A stretch of 39,188 bases of DNA from an uncultured Acinetobacter sp. Its GTDB lineage: Bacteria; Cyanobacteriota; Vampirovibrionia; Gastranaerophilales; Gastranaerophilaceae. This document shows positions 1 to 7,545 of this stretch, piece after piece. A model generated the notes under the pieces. It was not told the origin of the DNA. It searched no databases and was given only the letters and a program-made list of their open reading frames with translations. The position numbers and the translations under genes are program-made. How positions within the stretch are numbered: the stretch's first letter is position 1; each line of letters begins with the position of its first letter. The stretch covers positions 1 to 39,188 of the forward strand of contig CAMORE010000002.1 in assembly GCA_946623365.1 (NCBI GenBank). The letters run 5' to 3'.

Positions 1-51
1 AACGTCGGTCTCCAAAACCGGATGTCGAGGGTTCGAGTCCTTCAGGGCGCG
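1..51 (+). tRNA. trnW: tRNA-Trp (CCA), 3' part
   Basis: The anticodon arm (stem TCGGT/ACCGG at 5-9 and 17-21, loop CTCCAAA) shows anticodon CCA at 12-14. The T arm GAGGG-TTCGAGT-CCTTC lies at 27-43, followed by the acceptor strand AGGGCGC and discriminator G at 51. The 5' half lies outside the window. The terminal CCA is not encoded (AAT follows), so it must be added after transcription. tRNA-Trp directly before secE is a common bacterial arrangement. Confidence 0.95.
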
Positions 52-79
52 AATTTATATCAGAAACAAGGTAATTAAA

Positions 80-280
80 ATGAACGATACAGCAGATAAA
101 ATTAAACAGTCAGTTATTTCATATTTTAGAGGCGTAAGAACTGAATGGGGAAAAATTACTTGGCCGGAAAAAAATCAAGTAGTAGTGGAAACTTGTTTTG
201 TTGTTGCTATCGTATTTATATTTACTGTTTTTATATATGTTGTGGATATAATTTTTAATGCAATGCTTGCAAAATTTTAA
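80..280 (+). CDS. secE: Preprotein translocase subunit SecE
   Basis: SecE is the small subunit that clamps SecY in the SecYEG inner-membrane channel. The 66-residue product has the short bacterial form: an amphipathic N-terminal helix with the conserved EWGKITWP motif (about residues 22-29), then one membrane segment at about residues 36-60. It lies between tRNA-Trp and nusG, the classical position. The ribosome binding site is weak (ACAAGG). The 32-base gap to nusG suggests co-transcription. Confidence 0.95.
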   Translation: MNDTADKIKQSVISYFRGVRTEWGKITWPEKNQVVVETCFVVAIVFIFTVFIYVVDIIFNAMLAKF

Positions 281-312
281 TAAATCATAAACCAAATATA
301 AGGGTAAGAATA

Positions 313-924
313 ATGAGTGAAAAAGAAGAAAACTTAACAACGAATGAAGAGATGACAAGTGAATCATTATCGGCAGAAGAAAATAAGTCTTCGGTCAAGA
401 GCCAAAAACGCTGGTACATTGTTCATACATATTCAGGATATGAAAACAAGGTAAAAAGCAATTTGGAAAAAAGAATTGAATACATGAATATGGCAGATAA
501 AATATTCAGAGTTGAAGTTCCTCAAAAAACCGTTACCCAAATAAAAGGCGGAAGAAAATTAGAAAAAGAAGAAAAAATCTTCCCCGGTTATGTATTGGTT
601 GAAATGATTATGGATGAAGACAGTTGGTATGTAGTAAGACATACTGCAGGTGTTACAAAATTTGTTGGTTCAGCTAAAAAACCAATACCTGCAAAAGAAT
701 CTGAGATTAAAAAGATTATTCATCGTTCAACAACGACTACTCAAAAAATTGAAATGGATGTCAAAGTTGGCGAAAAAGTCAGAATTGTCTCCGGACCATT
801 CGCAGAATTTGTCGGAGATATTACGGAAGTTTATCCTGATAAAGCAAAACTCAGAGCAATGGTTTCTATATTCGGTCGTGAAACTCCGGTTGAATTAGAA
901 TACAAACAAATACAAAAATTATAA
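313..924 (+). CDS. nusG: Transcription termination/antitermination protein NusG
   Basis: NusG binds RNA polymerase as a processivity factor and links it to Rho or to the ribosome. The 203-residue protein starts with an acidic, Ser-rich extension of about 30 residues. The NGN domain follows (WYIVHTYSGYE, then FPGYVLVEM), and a C-terminal KOW domain begins around VGEKVRIVSGPF. The start at 313 is preceded by AAGGGT. It sits between secE and rplK as in most bacteria. The N-terminal tail is longer than in E. coli but typical of cyanobacteria-like NusG. Confidence 0.96.
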   Translation: MSEKEENLTTNEEMTSESLSAEENKSSVKSQKRWYIVHTYSGYENKVKSNLEKRIEYMNMADKIFRVEVPQKTVTQIKGGRKLEKEEKIFPGYVLVEMIMDEDSWYVVRHTAGVTKFVGSAKKPIPAKESEIKKIIHRSTTTTQKIEMDVKVGEKVRIVSGPFAEFVGDITEVYPDKAKLRAMVSIFGRETPVELEYKQIQKL

Positions 925-932
925 AGGTAAAA

Positions 933-956
933 GTATTTCGTATTTATGCGAAATAC
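933..956 (+). other. Hairpin in the nusG-rplK gap
   Basis: GTATTTCG and CGAAATAC form a perfect 8-bp stem around an 8-base loop, 9 bases after the nusG stop. No T tract follows, so it is unlikely to be a terminator. It may be an mRNA processing or stability element ahead of the rplK leader. Confidence 0.5.
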
Positions 957-991
957 CGAAATACCCCTTTAGTAGAATAAACTAGCAATAA

Positions 992-1023
992 CGTGGAAGG
1001 GGATGCCCCCCGTTGGTACCACG
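992..1023 (+). promoter_or_regulatory. Putative L1-binding leader hairpin of rplK-rplA
   Basis: The outer stem is CGTGG (992-996) with CCACG (1019-1023). The inner stem is GGGG (999-1002) with CCCC (1006-1009) around ATG. The hairpin ends one base before the AAAGGAG ribosome binding site of rplK. GTGGAAGG and GGTACCAC resemble the strands of the L1 stalk of 23S rRNA (GTGGGAGG and AATACCAC in E. coli). Autogenous control of the L11-L1 operon by L1 is established in E. coli; its use here is an inference. Confidence 0.6.
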
Positions 1024-1037
1024 AAAGGAGAACAAAA

Positions 1038-1463
1038 ATGGCAAAGAAAGTAGTAGGAAAAATTAAGCTTCAAATTGAAGCAGGAAAAGCAAATCCATCA
1101 CCTCCGGTTGGTCCTGCATTAGGTCAGCATGGTGTAAATATTATGGATTTCTGTAAGCAATTCAATGCTAAAACCGAATCACAAGCAGGTTATATTATTC
1201 CTGTTATTATTGATGTTTACGAAGACAGAAGTTTTACTTTTGTTATAAAATCACCACCGGCACCGGTTCTTATTAAGAAGGCTTTAAATATACCAAAAGG
1301 TTCAGCTGTTCCTAATAAGACAAAAGTTGCTGAAATTACAAGAGCTCAATTGGAAGAAATCGCTAAAATTAAAATGAACGATTTAAACGCAACAACAATG
1401 GATGCTGCCGTTAAAATGATAGCAGGTTCTTGCAGAGCAATGGGTGTAACAGTAAAAGATTAG
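1038..1463 (+). CDS. rplK: 50S ribosomal protein L11
   Basis: L11 binds the GTPase-associated centre of 23S rRNA and is needed for factor-dependent steps of translation. I place the start at 1038, not at the ORF-track start of 993. AAAGGAG lies at 1024-1030, and the family normally begins MAKK; the extra 15 residues translate the leader hairpin. The resulting 141 residues are the usual length. The N domain has the family's [17 protein letters not shown], and the C domain ends with the [16 protein letters not shown] type sequence. It is co-transcribed with rplA. Confidence 0.97.
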   Translation: MAKKVVGKIKLQIEAGKANPSPPVGPALGQHGVNIMDFCKQFNAKTESQAGYIIPVIIDVYEDRSFTFVIKSPPAPVLIKKALNIPKGSAVPNKTKVAEITRAQLEEIAKIKMNDLNATTMDAAVKMIAGSCRAMGVTVKD

Positions 1464-1487
1464 TAAAAAATGGAAGGATGTATGGTA

Positions 1488-1570
1488 AAGTGATTAAGTG
1501 ATTGAGTGATGAAGTGATTAAGTGATTTAAAATTCACCTGTCCGCTTGTTCACCGGTTCACCTGCTCACT
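1488..1570 (+). repeat. 8-bp tandem repeat with inverted partner arm
   Basis: Five contiguous 8-base units run from 1488 to 1527: AAGTGATT, AAGTGATT, GAGTGATG, AAGTGATT, AAGTGATT. The following stretch (1532-1570), read on the opposite strand, again has an 8-base spacing of GGTGA cores (GCAGGTGA, ACCGGTGA, ACAAGCGG, ACAGGTGA). The two arms therefore face each other as an imperfect long palindrome in which GTGA meets TCAC once per unit. It lies inside the rplK-rplA transcript and does not resemble a terminator. Confidence 0.75.
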
Positions 1571-1606
1571 ATAAAGAGTCCGCTAATACCATGAAAGGAA
1601 AATAAA

Positions 1607-2332
1607 ATGTCAAAAATAACTAAGAAACAAAAAAAGCTTCAGGAAATGCTTGAAGGATTTGAACAACCAACAGGCGGAAAAGAAGCATTAACAAAATTAC
1701 AAGAAATATCTAAGGAAGTAGCTAAGTTTAATGAAACTGTTGAATGCCACATGAGATTAGGTATTGATGTAAAACACGCAGAACAACAAATCAGATCAAC
1801 CGTAGTTCTTCCTGCAGGTTTAGGAAAGGAAGTAAGAGTTTGCGTTATTGCAAAAGGGCCAAAAGTTAATGAAGCAAAAGATGCAGGCGCAGATTTTTAT
1901 GGAACAGAAGACATTATAGATAAAATCTCAGGTGGTTGGTTTGAATTTGATACATTAATCGCAACTCCTGACTGTATGGGTATGTTAGGTAAGTTAGGTC
2001 GTGTTTTGGGTCCTAAAGGTTTAATGCCAAACCCTAAAACAGGAACTGTAACTCTGGATATTGCAAAAGCAGTTAAGGATGCAAAAGCAGGTAAAGTTGA
2101 ATTCAGAGCTGATAAACAGGGTATGATTCACTGTCCTATAGGAAAAGTTCAATTTACTAATGATGACTTGGTTAAGAACTATGCAACATTAGTGGATGCC
2201 GTTTTGAAGGCTAAACCGTCAGCAGCAAAGGGAACATATGTTAAGTCAATTTATTTGACAACAACAATGGGACCCAGCATTAAGATTGACTCTAAAAACC
2301 TTCAAGCAGAAGTTAAAGAAATTGTTGGTTGA
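1607..2332 (+). CDS. rplA: 50S ribosomal protein L1
   Basis: L1 forms the mobile stalk at the ribosomal E site and in many bacteria represses its own operon by binding the mRNA. The 241-residue protein carries the signature [19 protein letters not shown] near residues 129-147 and the usual two-domain order. It is slightly long at the N terminus (Lys/Gln-rich). GAAAGGAA precedes the ATG. It is the last gene of the cluster: a strong terminator follows, so rplJ-rplL are not in this transcript, unlike the usual bacterial order. Confidence 0.97.
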   Translation: MSKITKKQKKLQEMLEGFEQPTGGKEALTKLQEISKEVAKFNETVECHMRLGIDVKHAEQQIRSTVVLPAGLGKEVRVCVIAKGPKVNEAKDAGADFYGTEDIIDKISGGWFEFDTLIATPDCMGMLGKLGRVLGPKGLMPNPKTGTVTLDIAKAVKDAKAGKVEFRADKQGMIHCPIGKVQFTNDDLVKNYATLVDAVLKAKPSAAKGTYVKSIYLTTTMGPSIKIDSKNLQAEVKEIVG

Positions 2333-2339
2333 TATTTAC

Positions 2340-2368
2340 GGCTGGTCTTCGGACCGGCCTTTTTTTTT
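2340..2368 (+). terminator. Intrinsic terminator after rplA
   Basis: GGCTGGTC and GACCGGCC form an 8-bp stem (one G-U pair) closed by a TTCG tetraloop, followed by nine T residues. It ends the secE-nusG-rplK-rplA transcript. Confidence 0.95.
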
Positions 2369-2370
2369 AA

Positions 2371-2407
2371 TAAAACAGGTACTTACTTTATGAGAGTGCC
2401 TGTTTTA
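2371..2407. repeat. 12-bp inverted repeat after the rplA terminator
   Basis: TAAAACAGGTAC and GTGCCTGTTTTA form a 12-bp stem (one G-U pair) around a 13-base loop. No T run follows on either strand, so I do not call it a terminator. It lies 85 bases before the next gene. Confidence 0.5.
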
Positions 2408-2491
2408 TTAATATATGTAAATATTTATGATTAATAGCAAAAAATTTTTTTAAGCGTTTTATAATATAGTGTATACAATAAGGAGTAAATC

Positions 2492-3067
2492 ATGATTAAA
2501 CATATTGACGGTACATGTTCTTTTAAAGGTGACTTAATAACTACTACTCTGAAAATTGCTAATAAAACCAGACTAAAAAATATTCGAAATATATATGCCA
2601 ATATTACAAAGAATCACTCAGAGCCTTTATACGTAACTCCTACAGAGAATGGCGGAATGTCTTTTCACGTTTCAAATGTAAAAAATGGTGAATTTTATGA
2701 AGGCAGTGAAATTTTTACAAGTTCATCATTCAAAGATTATATGAAAAAAATGTCTGATGATGATATAGCAGAAAAATGTGCAGCTTTTTTTAATGTTATA
2801 AGGTTATCAGATAAAGCCAGAGAGATATTATACTTAATTAAAGAAAAAGAATCAAAATACAGACATTTTAAAGGGTTGGCAGATAGCTGCAAATTATCAG
2901 GTAATGTAGGATTTGCAAACAGGTATAATTTTATTGCAAAGTTAAATAAAGATAAATTAAACTCTCTGAAAGAAAATTATAATACAGTAAAAGAACAATT
3001 TAATTATCATAAATCAAAGAGTATTGATAATAATTTAGAACTCAATCAAATAAAGTTAGAAGCCTAG
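2492..3067 (+). CDS. Unknown lineage-specific protein with SFKG N-terminal motif
   Basis: I do not recognise a functional family. The 191-residue product has no signal peptide or membrane segment. It starts with a short segment containing CSFKGDL (residues 9-15), the same kind of N-terminal F-K/R-x peptide seen in several other proteins here. The N-terminal half looks beta-rich (ending near GGMSFHVSNV) and the C-terminal 80 residues are Lys-rich and helical. AAGGAG precedes the start, and a TATAAT (2460-2465) about 32 bases upstream is a plausible -10. It stands alone between a terminator and the next gene. Confidence 0.75.
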   Translation: MIKHIDGTCSFKGDLITTTLKIANKTRLKNIRNIYANITKNHSEPLYVTPTENGGMSFHVSNVKNGEFYEGSEIFTSSSFKDYMKKMSDDDIAEKCAAFFNVIRLSDKAREILYLIKEKESKYRHFKGLADSCKLSGNVGFANRYNFIAKLNKDKLNSLKENYNTVKEQFNYHKSKSIDNNLELNQIKLEA

Positions 3068-3161
3068 CCATAAAATTTGTCATATAAATGGAGTATTTAA
3101 TATTGATTGACTCAAAGATTTAAAAAATTTTTCCGATATGTATATCATTAAGGAAATATAA

Positions 3162-3467
3162 ATGTCACGTCAATATAAATTACCCCAAACGAATTATAGA
3201 CCTTCTGAAATTTTAGTCCCTAATACTAAAAATCCGGATTTGGCTATTGAATATATAAATTCCTATATAGAACATGTCTCCTGCGAACATTTTTCTGTAG
3301 ATATTTCATTTATGAATATAATTGATGCTTGCTACGTTTCTACAATGTGTTCAACAAAACATTATATAAAATATCCGTCAGGAAATATCAATTGGCATGT
3401 GTCATCAAAAATAATAAGCGAGATATCAAAGGATTTGTCATTGGGCAACAGTAACTATTTTTGCTAA
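3162..3467 (+). CDS. Small conserved-looking unknown protein
   Basis: This 101-residue soluble protein has no signal peptide. It has five cysteines, including a DACYVSTMCSTKHY segment near the middle, and a C-terminal stretch (NINWHVSSKII, then DLSLGNSNYFC) that looks like a compact folded unit, not noise. AAGGAA lies before the ATG. It lies 51 bases upstream of dxs in the same direction, but dxs appears to have its own promoter. Function unknown; the cysteines could bind metal or form disulfides, which is speculation. Confidence 0.7.
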   Translation: MSRQYKLPQTNYRPSEILVPNTKNPDLAIEYINSYIEHVSCEHFSVDISFMNIIDACYVSTMCSTKHYIKYPSGNINWHVSSKIISEISKDLSLGNSNYFC

Positions 3468-3477
3468 GACTGTTTTA

Positions 3478-3486
3478 TGCTATAAT
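3478..3486 (+). promoter_or_regulatory. Extended -10 promoter of dxs
   Basis: TGCTATAAT matches the extended -10 consensus TGnTATAAT exactly. No good -35 box is seen at the usual spacing, which is typical of extended -10 promoters. The dxs ATG with AAAGGAG lies 33 bases downstream. Confidence 0.6.
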
Positions 3487-3518
3487 TTCATATTATTAAG
3501 CATGGAAAGGAGTCTTGT

Positions 3519-5285
3519 ATGCAAGAAACAGTCGTAAGAATTTTAGACAGAGTTAATTGCCCTGATGATTTAAAATCTTTGAGTATTAGTGAATTATATG
3601 AACTTTCTGAAGAAATGAGAAAACTCATTATTAAAAAAGTAAATACAACAGGCGGACATTTCGGGCCAAATCTTGGTATGGTAGAAGCAACTGTCGCACT
3701 ACATTACGTATTTAATTCTCCAATTGATAAATTTGTATTTGATGTTTCACATCAGTGTTATCCTCATAAAATTTTAACAGGAAGAAAAGAAGGTTTTACA
3801 AATCCTGATTCATATTTAAAATACACAGGATATACTGCCCCTGAAGAAAGCGAACATGATTTATTTAAGGTAGGTCATACATCTACTTCTATAAGTCTGG
3901 CAACAGGACTTGCAAAAGGCAGGGACATACTTGGAGGTGACGAAAATATTATTGCAATTATTGGAGATGGCTCTCTAACAGGAGGTGAAGCTCTTGAAGG
4001 TCTGAACAATGCAGCTGTTTTAAACAGCAATATTATAATTATAGTTAATGACAACGACATGTCTATTGCAGAAAACCAAGGCGGAATCTGCAGCCTTTTA
4101 ACCGAGCTAAGAAACAATGACGGTAATGTAAAAGACAACTTCTTTAAATCTTTAGGCTTTGAATATCACTATATAGCAGATGGTCATAACCTTGAAAGTC
4201 TGATAGAAACTTTCTCAAAGGTTAAAGATTCAAAACATCCTGTTTTAATCCATATGCACACGACTAAAGGAAAAGGTTTTGAACCGGCAGAAATAAATAA
4301 AGAGCCTTTCCACTGGATTCTACCGGGGACCCTTGATCATTTAAACGAAGAACCTGTTCCTGAAGAGGAAAGCTATGAATCAATAACCAAAAATTATATT
4401 TTGAAAAAGAAAAATGAAGGTATGCCGATTGTTGCAATGAATGCTGCAACTCCGGGTGTCTTTGGGTGGAACAAAGAATTTAGAGATAAATTAGGCAAAA
4501 ATTATATAGATGTAGGTATAGCTGAACAACAAGCTGTAGCAATGGCTTCCGGAATAGCAAAAAGGGGCGGTAAGCCGATTCTTGGAATAATGAGCTCATT
4601 TGTACAAAGAACATATGACCAATTATCGCAAGACTTAGCATTAAATAATAACCCCGCAACATTATTGATATTTTGGGGCGGCATATCGGGAGCTGATGCA
4701 ACACATCTCTGCACATTTGATATTCCGCTGATTTCTAATATTCCTAATATTGTATATTTAGCACCTACTTGCAAAGAAGAATATGAAAGAATGCTAGATT
4801 GGTCTGTAAATCAGGATAAATATTCAGTCGCTATAAGAGTTCCTATGGCAATTTCATACTCCGGAAAACAAGATTTTACAGATTATTCAGTTTTAAATAA
4901 ATTTAAGCTAATTGAACAAGGAAATAAGATTGCAATAATAGCTTTAGGCTCATTCTTTGAAAAGGGTAAATCTGTAAAAGATTTATTATCTAAAGAATAT
5001 GGTATTAATGCAACATTGATAAATCCATGTTTCATATCCGGTATTGATGAAGAGATGTTAGAAAATCTTAAAAAAGATCATTCAATTGTTATAACACTTG
5101 AGGATGGGGAATTGAACGGCGGTTTTGGAGAAAAAATTACAAGATTCTACGGCAATTCCAATATGAAAGTCTTAAATTACGGATCGTTAAAAGAATTTAC
5201 AGACCGAACACCTTTAAGTGAATTAAATGAAAGATATCATTTGAATCCGGATTTGATATTAAAAGATATAAAAACAATATTATAA
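3519..5285 (+). CDS. dxs: 1-deoxy-D-xylulose-5-phosphate synthase, divergent short form
   Basis: DXS is a thiamine-diphosphate enzyme that condenses pyruvate and glyceraldehyde 3-phosphate, the first step of the MEP isoprenoid pathway. Seen here: the HFGPNLG start of the TPP domain, DVSHQCYPHKILTGR, the HTSTSIS motif (about residue 119), the TPP motif GDGSLTGG..NDND (from about 149), then the transketolase pyrimidine domain with GIAEQQAVAMA and VQRTYDQ, and a C-terminal transketolase domain. At 588 residues it is about 30 short: the loop after the TPP motif is cut down. The usual GADGQTHQGAFD is GADATHLCTFD, keeping His but changing neighbours. ispG nearby supports a MEP role; a related TPP enzyme is possible. 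Confidence 0.85.
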   Translation: MQETVVRILDRVNCPDDLKSLSISELYELSEEMRKLIIKKVNTTGGHFGPNLGMVEATVALHYVFNSPIDKFVFDVSHQCYPHKILTGRKEGFTNPDSYLKYTGYTAPEESEHDLFKVGHTSTSISLATGLAKGRDILGGDENIIAIIGDGSLTGGEALEGLNNAAVLNSNIIIIVNDNDMSIAENQGGICSLLTELRNNDGNVKDNFFKSLGFEYHYIADGHNLESLIETFSKVKDSKHPVLIHMHTTKGKGFEPAEINKEPFHWILPGTLDHLNEEPVPEEESYESITKNYILKKKNEGMPIVAMNAATPGVFGWNKEFRDKLGKNYIDVGIAEQQAVAMASGIAKRGGKPILGIMSSFVQRTYDQLSQDLALNNNPATLLIFWGGISGADATHLCTFDIPLISNIPNIVYLAPTCKEEYERMLDWSVNQDKYSVAIRVPMAISYSGKQDFTDYSVLNKFKLIEQGNKIAIIALGSFFEKGKSVKDLLSKEYGINATLINPCFISGIDEEMLENLKKDHSIVITLEDGELNGGFGEKITRFYGNSNMKVLNYGSLKEFTDRTPLSELNERYHLNPDLILKDIKTIL

Positions 5286-5293
5286 ACGAACAC

Positions 5294-5329
5294 AAAAAGC
5301 ACCTTGCCAAATAGGCAAGGTGCTTTTTT
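5294..5329. terminator. Bidirectional terminator between dxs and a convergent gene
   Basis: AAAAAGCACCTTGCC and GGCAAGGTGCTTTTT form a perfect 15-bp stem with loop AAATA. A-rich and T-rich flanks let it work for dxs on the plus strand and for the minus-strand gene that ends at 5362. Confidence 0.93.
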
Positions 5330-5361
5330 AATAATTCTGCAATTATACTAAATCACTCTTA

Positions 5362-5676
5362 TTATAAATCTCTAAAGTTTGGTGACATATGTATATCATG
5401 GTGAATTGTTTCATCAGTTGATTGAGCAGGATCTAAATACCCCATAACGTTTCTGCAAAATCTTACAAATTTATTATGTCCTCTTTCATAGATAGGTTCA
5501 GCAGGTTGGCCTTTTGTTCTGCTTTTAACCAACATAACAGCTTCAGCTGTTGCTTCTGAATATCCATTATTGATAACATAATCAGGCTCTGTTAACTGAT
5601 CAACAGTAACAGTTGCATTAGCTTGCATACAAAATGCAAAAGATAGCAATAAAACTAAAAATAAACTTTTTTTCAT
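5362..5676 (-). CDS. Small exported protein of unknown function
   Basis: The product has a clear Sec signal peptide: MKKSLFL, then a hydrophobic core LVLLLSFAFCM, with a likely cut after QANA. The mature part is only about 80 residues, polar, with a basic middle (VKSRTKGQ, RGHNKFVRFCRNVMGYL) and a His-rich end (HHDIHM). I chose the start at 5676, which opens directly on MKKS; the ORF track adds MGA from 5685. It follows ispG by only a few bases and probably shares its transcript. I do not recognise the family. Confidence 0.75.
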   Translation of the reverse strand: MKKSLFLVLLLSFAFCMQANATVTVDQLTEPDYVINNGYSEATAEAVMLVKSRTKGQPAEPIYERGHNKFVRFCRNVMGYLDPAQSTDETIHHDIHMSPNFRDL

Positions 5677-5687
5677 AGCACCCATTC

Positions 5688-6752
5688 TTATTTAACTAAA
5701 CTATACGATTCTATTATAATCTTTTCTAACGAATTAATCAAGTCTGCTTCAGGTACCCTTGCAATAATTTCTCCCTTTTTAAAAATATATCCTTCATTTA
5801 TTGCTCCTGCAATTCCAAAATCAGCATGCCTTGCTTCCCCCGGTCCGTTAACAGGACAACCCATGACTGCAATTGTAATCGGCAAATCCAGATTTTTAAA
5901 TTTATTTTCCACTTGCTTTGCTAAACTTATTAAATCTATTTGTGTTCTACCGCAAGTAGGACATGAAATAAAATTAACCCCCTTTTCTCTTAAGCCAAGT
6001 GATTTTAAGATTCCGAACCCTGCATCAACTTCTTCTATTGGATTTTCTGTCAAAGAAACTCTTATTGTGTCACCGATTCCTAAAGTCAATAAAGAACCGA
6101 TTCCGACAGAAGATTTAATTAATCCGGCTTTCAAAGTTCCTGCTTCCGTAACACCTATGTGAAGAGGATAATCTACCTTTTGTGCTATTAATTTATAAGC
6201 CTCTATTGTTGTTAAAACATCAGAAGACTTTAGTGAAATTTTTGTATCATAAAAATTTAAATCTTCTAAAATCTCTATATGTCTTAATGCACTTTGTACC
6301 ATTTTTTCGTGCAAAGGCAAATCCATCTTTTCAAATTCTTTTTCTAAAGAACCGCCGTTTATACCTATTCTGATTGGAATATTTCTATCTTTAGCTGCTT
6401 CTACAACTTTTTTGGTATGTTCGCGTTTGCCAATATTTCCGGGATTAATTCTAAGTGCATTTATGCCGTTTTCTATACACGTAATAGCCAACCTGTAGTC
6501 AAAATGAATATCTGCAACTAGTGGTATCGGAGACTTTGCTGTTATGTCTTTAATTGCAGCTGCAGCTTCTTTGTTTAGAACAGCTAATCTTACAATCTCG
6601 CATCCTGCTGATGCAAGAGCACTTATTTGATTCAGCGTTGCGCCGACATCTCTTGTATCAGTATTGCACATAGATTGAACACTGATTGGAGCACCTCCTC
6701 CAATTTTAATATTTCCTATTGCAATTTGTTTTGATTTTCGTCTTTTTATCAT
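5688..6752 (-). CDS. ispG: 4-hydroxy-3-methylbut-2-enyl diphosphate synthase (IspG/GcpE)
   Basis: IspG is a [4Fe-4S] enzyme that reductively opens the cyclic diphosphate MEcPP to HMBPP, the penultimate MEP step. The 354-residue short bacterial form has an N-terminal TIM barrel (IGGGAPISVQSMCNTDT, GCEIVRLAV, VADIHFDYRLA, LRINPGNIG) and a C-terminal iron-sulfur domain with the cluster cysteines in CPTCGRTQ and MGCPVNGPGEA. There is no Shine-Dalgarno sequence. A TTGCTC-17-TATAAG promoter ends six bases before the ATG, so the mRNA is probably leaderless. The gene is divergent from the phosphoesterase gene; the two promoters overlap. Confidence 0.97.
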   Translation of the reverse strand: MIKRRKSKQIAIGNIKIGGGAPISVQSMCNTDTRDVGATLNQISALASAGCEIVRLAVLNKEAAAAIKDITAKSPIPLVADIHFDYRLAITCIENGINALRINPGNIGKREHTKKVVEAAKDRNIPIRIGINGGSLEKEFEKMDLPLHEKMVQSALRHIEILEDLNFYDTKISLKSSDVLTTIEAYKLIAQKVDYPLHIGVTEAGTLKAGLIKSSVGIGSLLTLGIGDTIRVSLTENPIEEVDAGFGILKSLGLREKGVNFISCPTCGRTQIDLISLAKQVENKFKNLDLPITIAVMGCPVNGPGEARHADFGIAGAINEGYIFKKGEIIARVPEADLINSLEKIIIESYSLVK

Positions 6753-6758
6753 ATAATA

Positions 6759-6787
6759 CTTATATCACAAAGATATTAAAGGAGCAA
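6759..6787 (-). promoter_or_regulatory. Promoter of ispG, predicting a leaderless mRNA
   Basis: On the minus strand TTGCTC and TATAAG are separated by exactly 17 bases. Only six bases lie between the -10 box and the ispG ATG, so transcription should start at or next to the start codon. The -35 box overlaps the ribosome binding site of the divergent gene at 6791. Confidence 0.55.
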
Positions 6788-6790
6788 AAA

Positions 6791-7534
6791 ATGAAAATAG
6801 CTGTAATTTCTGATATACATGGAAATATGGACGCTGTAAATGCAGTCATGGAAGATATAAACTCTCAGGAATGCAAAAAATTATTTGTATTGGGGGACTA
6901 TGCAATGGCAGGTCCTAACCCGAAAGATACTGTTGAGTACTTTATAGAAAAATCTCATTCTGCTGATAATTTTATGATACAAGGCAACACAGACTTGATG
7001 ATTGCTGACTATAATTTTGATATATATGATGAACTTAAAGAAAAAGCTCCTATTATGGCAGAAGCTTTAAAGGATGATGTAAAACAGCTTGATATGATGG
7101 AAAAAGCATTTCTAAAATCATTACCGATACAAAAAGAAGTTTCATTTGAGGGTGTAACATTTCTTCTGGTTCATGGTTCTCCCAGAAAAAACAATGAAGA
7201 TATCTTACCAAATACTCCAATGAAGGACATTGAAAAAATGATGGAAAATGTCGATGCAAATGTTGTTCTTTGCGGGCACACACATATTCCTTGCGGATTC
7301 CAAACTTTTGAAAAAAAGACTGTTGTAAATGTTGGTAGCATAGGACGCCCGTTCACACCGGAACCTAAAGCATGTTATTTAATTATCAATGTTGAAAACG
7401 GAAAGTATGAATTTCAACATAGATTTATAGAATACAACAACCAATCAGCTTATGAAAAGCTAAAAAGACGAAATTTTTGGGGTGCTGACGTTCTTGCAAA
7501 GACCTTAATTGAACCTCAAAAAAGACATTTTTAA
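6791..7534 (+). CDS. Metallophosphoesterase, YfcE/MJ0936-like
   Basis: This is a calcineurin-like metallophosphoesterase that cleaves phosphodiesters or phosphomonoesters with two metal ions; the substrate is not predictable. The metal-binding motifs appear in order: DIHGN (start), GDYA, GNTD, HGSP and GHTHIP. The GDY in place of the usual GD..D/GDLVG is a mild variation. I place the start at 6791: AAAGGAG precedes it and the domain begins with MKIAVISDIHG. The track's 24 extra residues would run into ispG. It is 247 residues long and followed 11 bases later by a DUF486 gene, probably an operon. Confidence 0.88.
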   Translation: MKIAVISDIHGNMDAVNAVMEDINSQECKKLFVLGDYAMAGPNPKDTVEYFIEKSHSADNFMIQGNTDLMIADYNFDIYDELKEKAPIMAEALKDDVKQLDMMEKAFLKSLPIQKEVSFEGVTFLLVHGSPRKNNEDILPNTPMKDIEKMMENVDANVVLCGHTHIPCGFQTFEKKTVVNVGSIGRPFTPEPKACYLIINVENGKYEFQHRFIEYNNQSAYEKLKRRNFWGADVLAKTLIEPQKRHF

Positions 7535-7545
7535 AAGAGGTTAAC

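Noticed and set aside
933-956. Terminator between nusG and rplK.
   Set aside because: The 8-bp stem has no following T run, so I list it only as a hairpin.
3107-3142. TTGACT-based promoter before the 101-residue gene.
   Set aside because: TTGACT is present, but no -10-like box lies 15-19 bases downstream; the nearest TATG/TATA is 22-24 bases away.
5863-6162. Plus-strand ORF inside ispG and similar long antisense ORFs in the track (for example 3875-4138, 14700-15038, 36529-36747, 37004-37372).
   Set aside because: They lie opposite strongly conserved enzymes, lack ribosome binding sites and have shadow-like composition.
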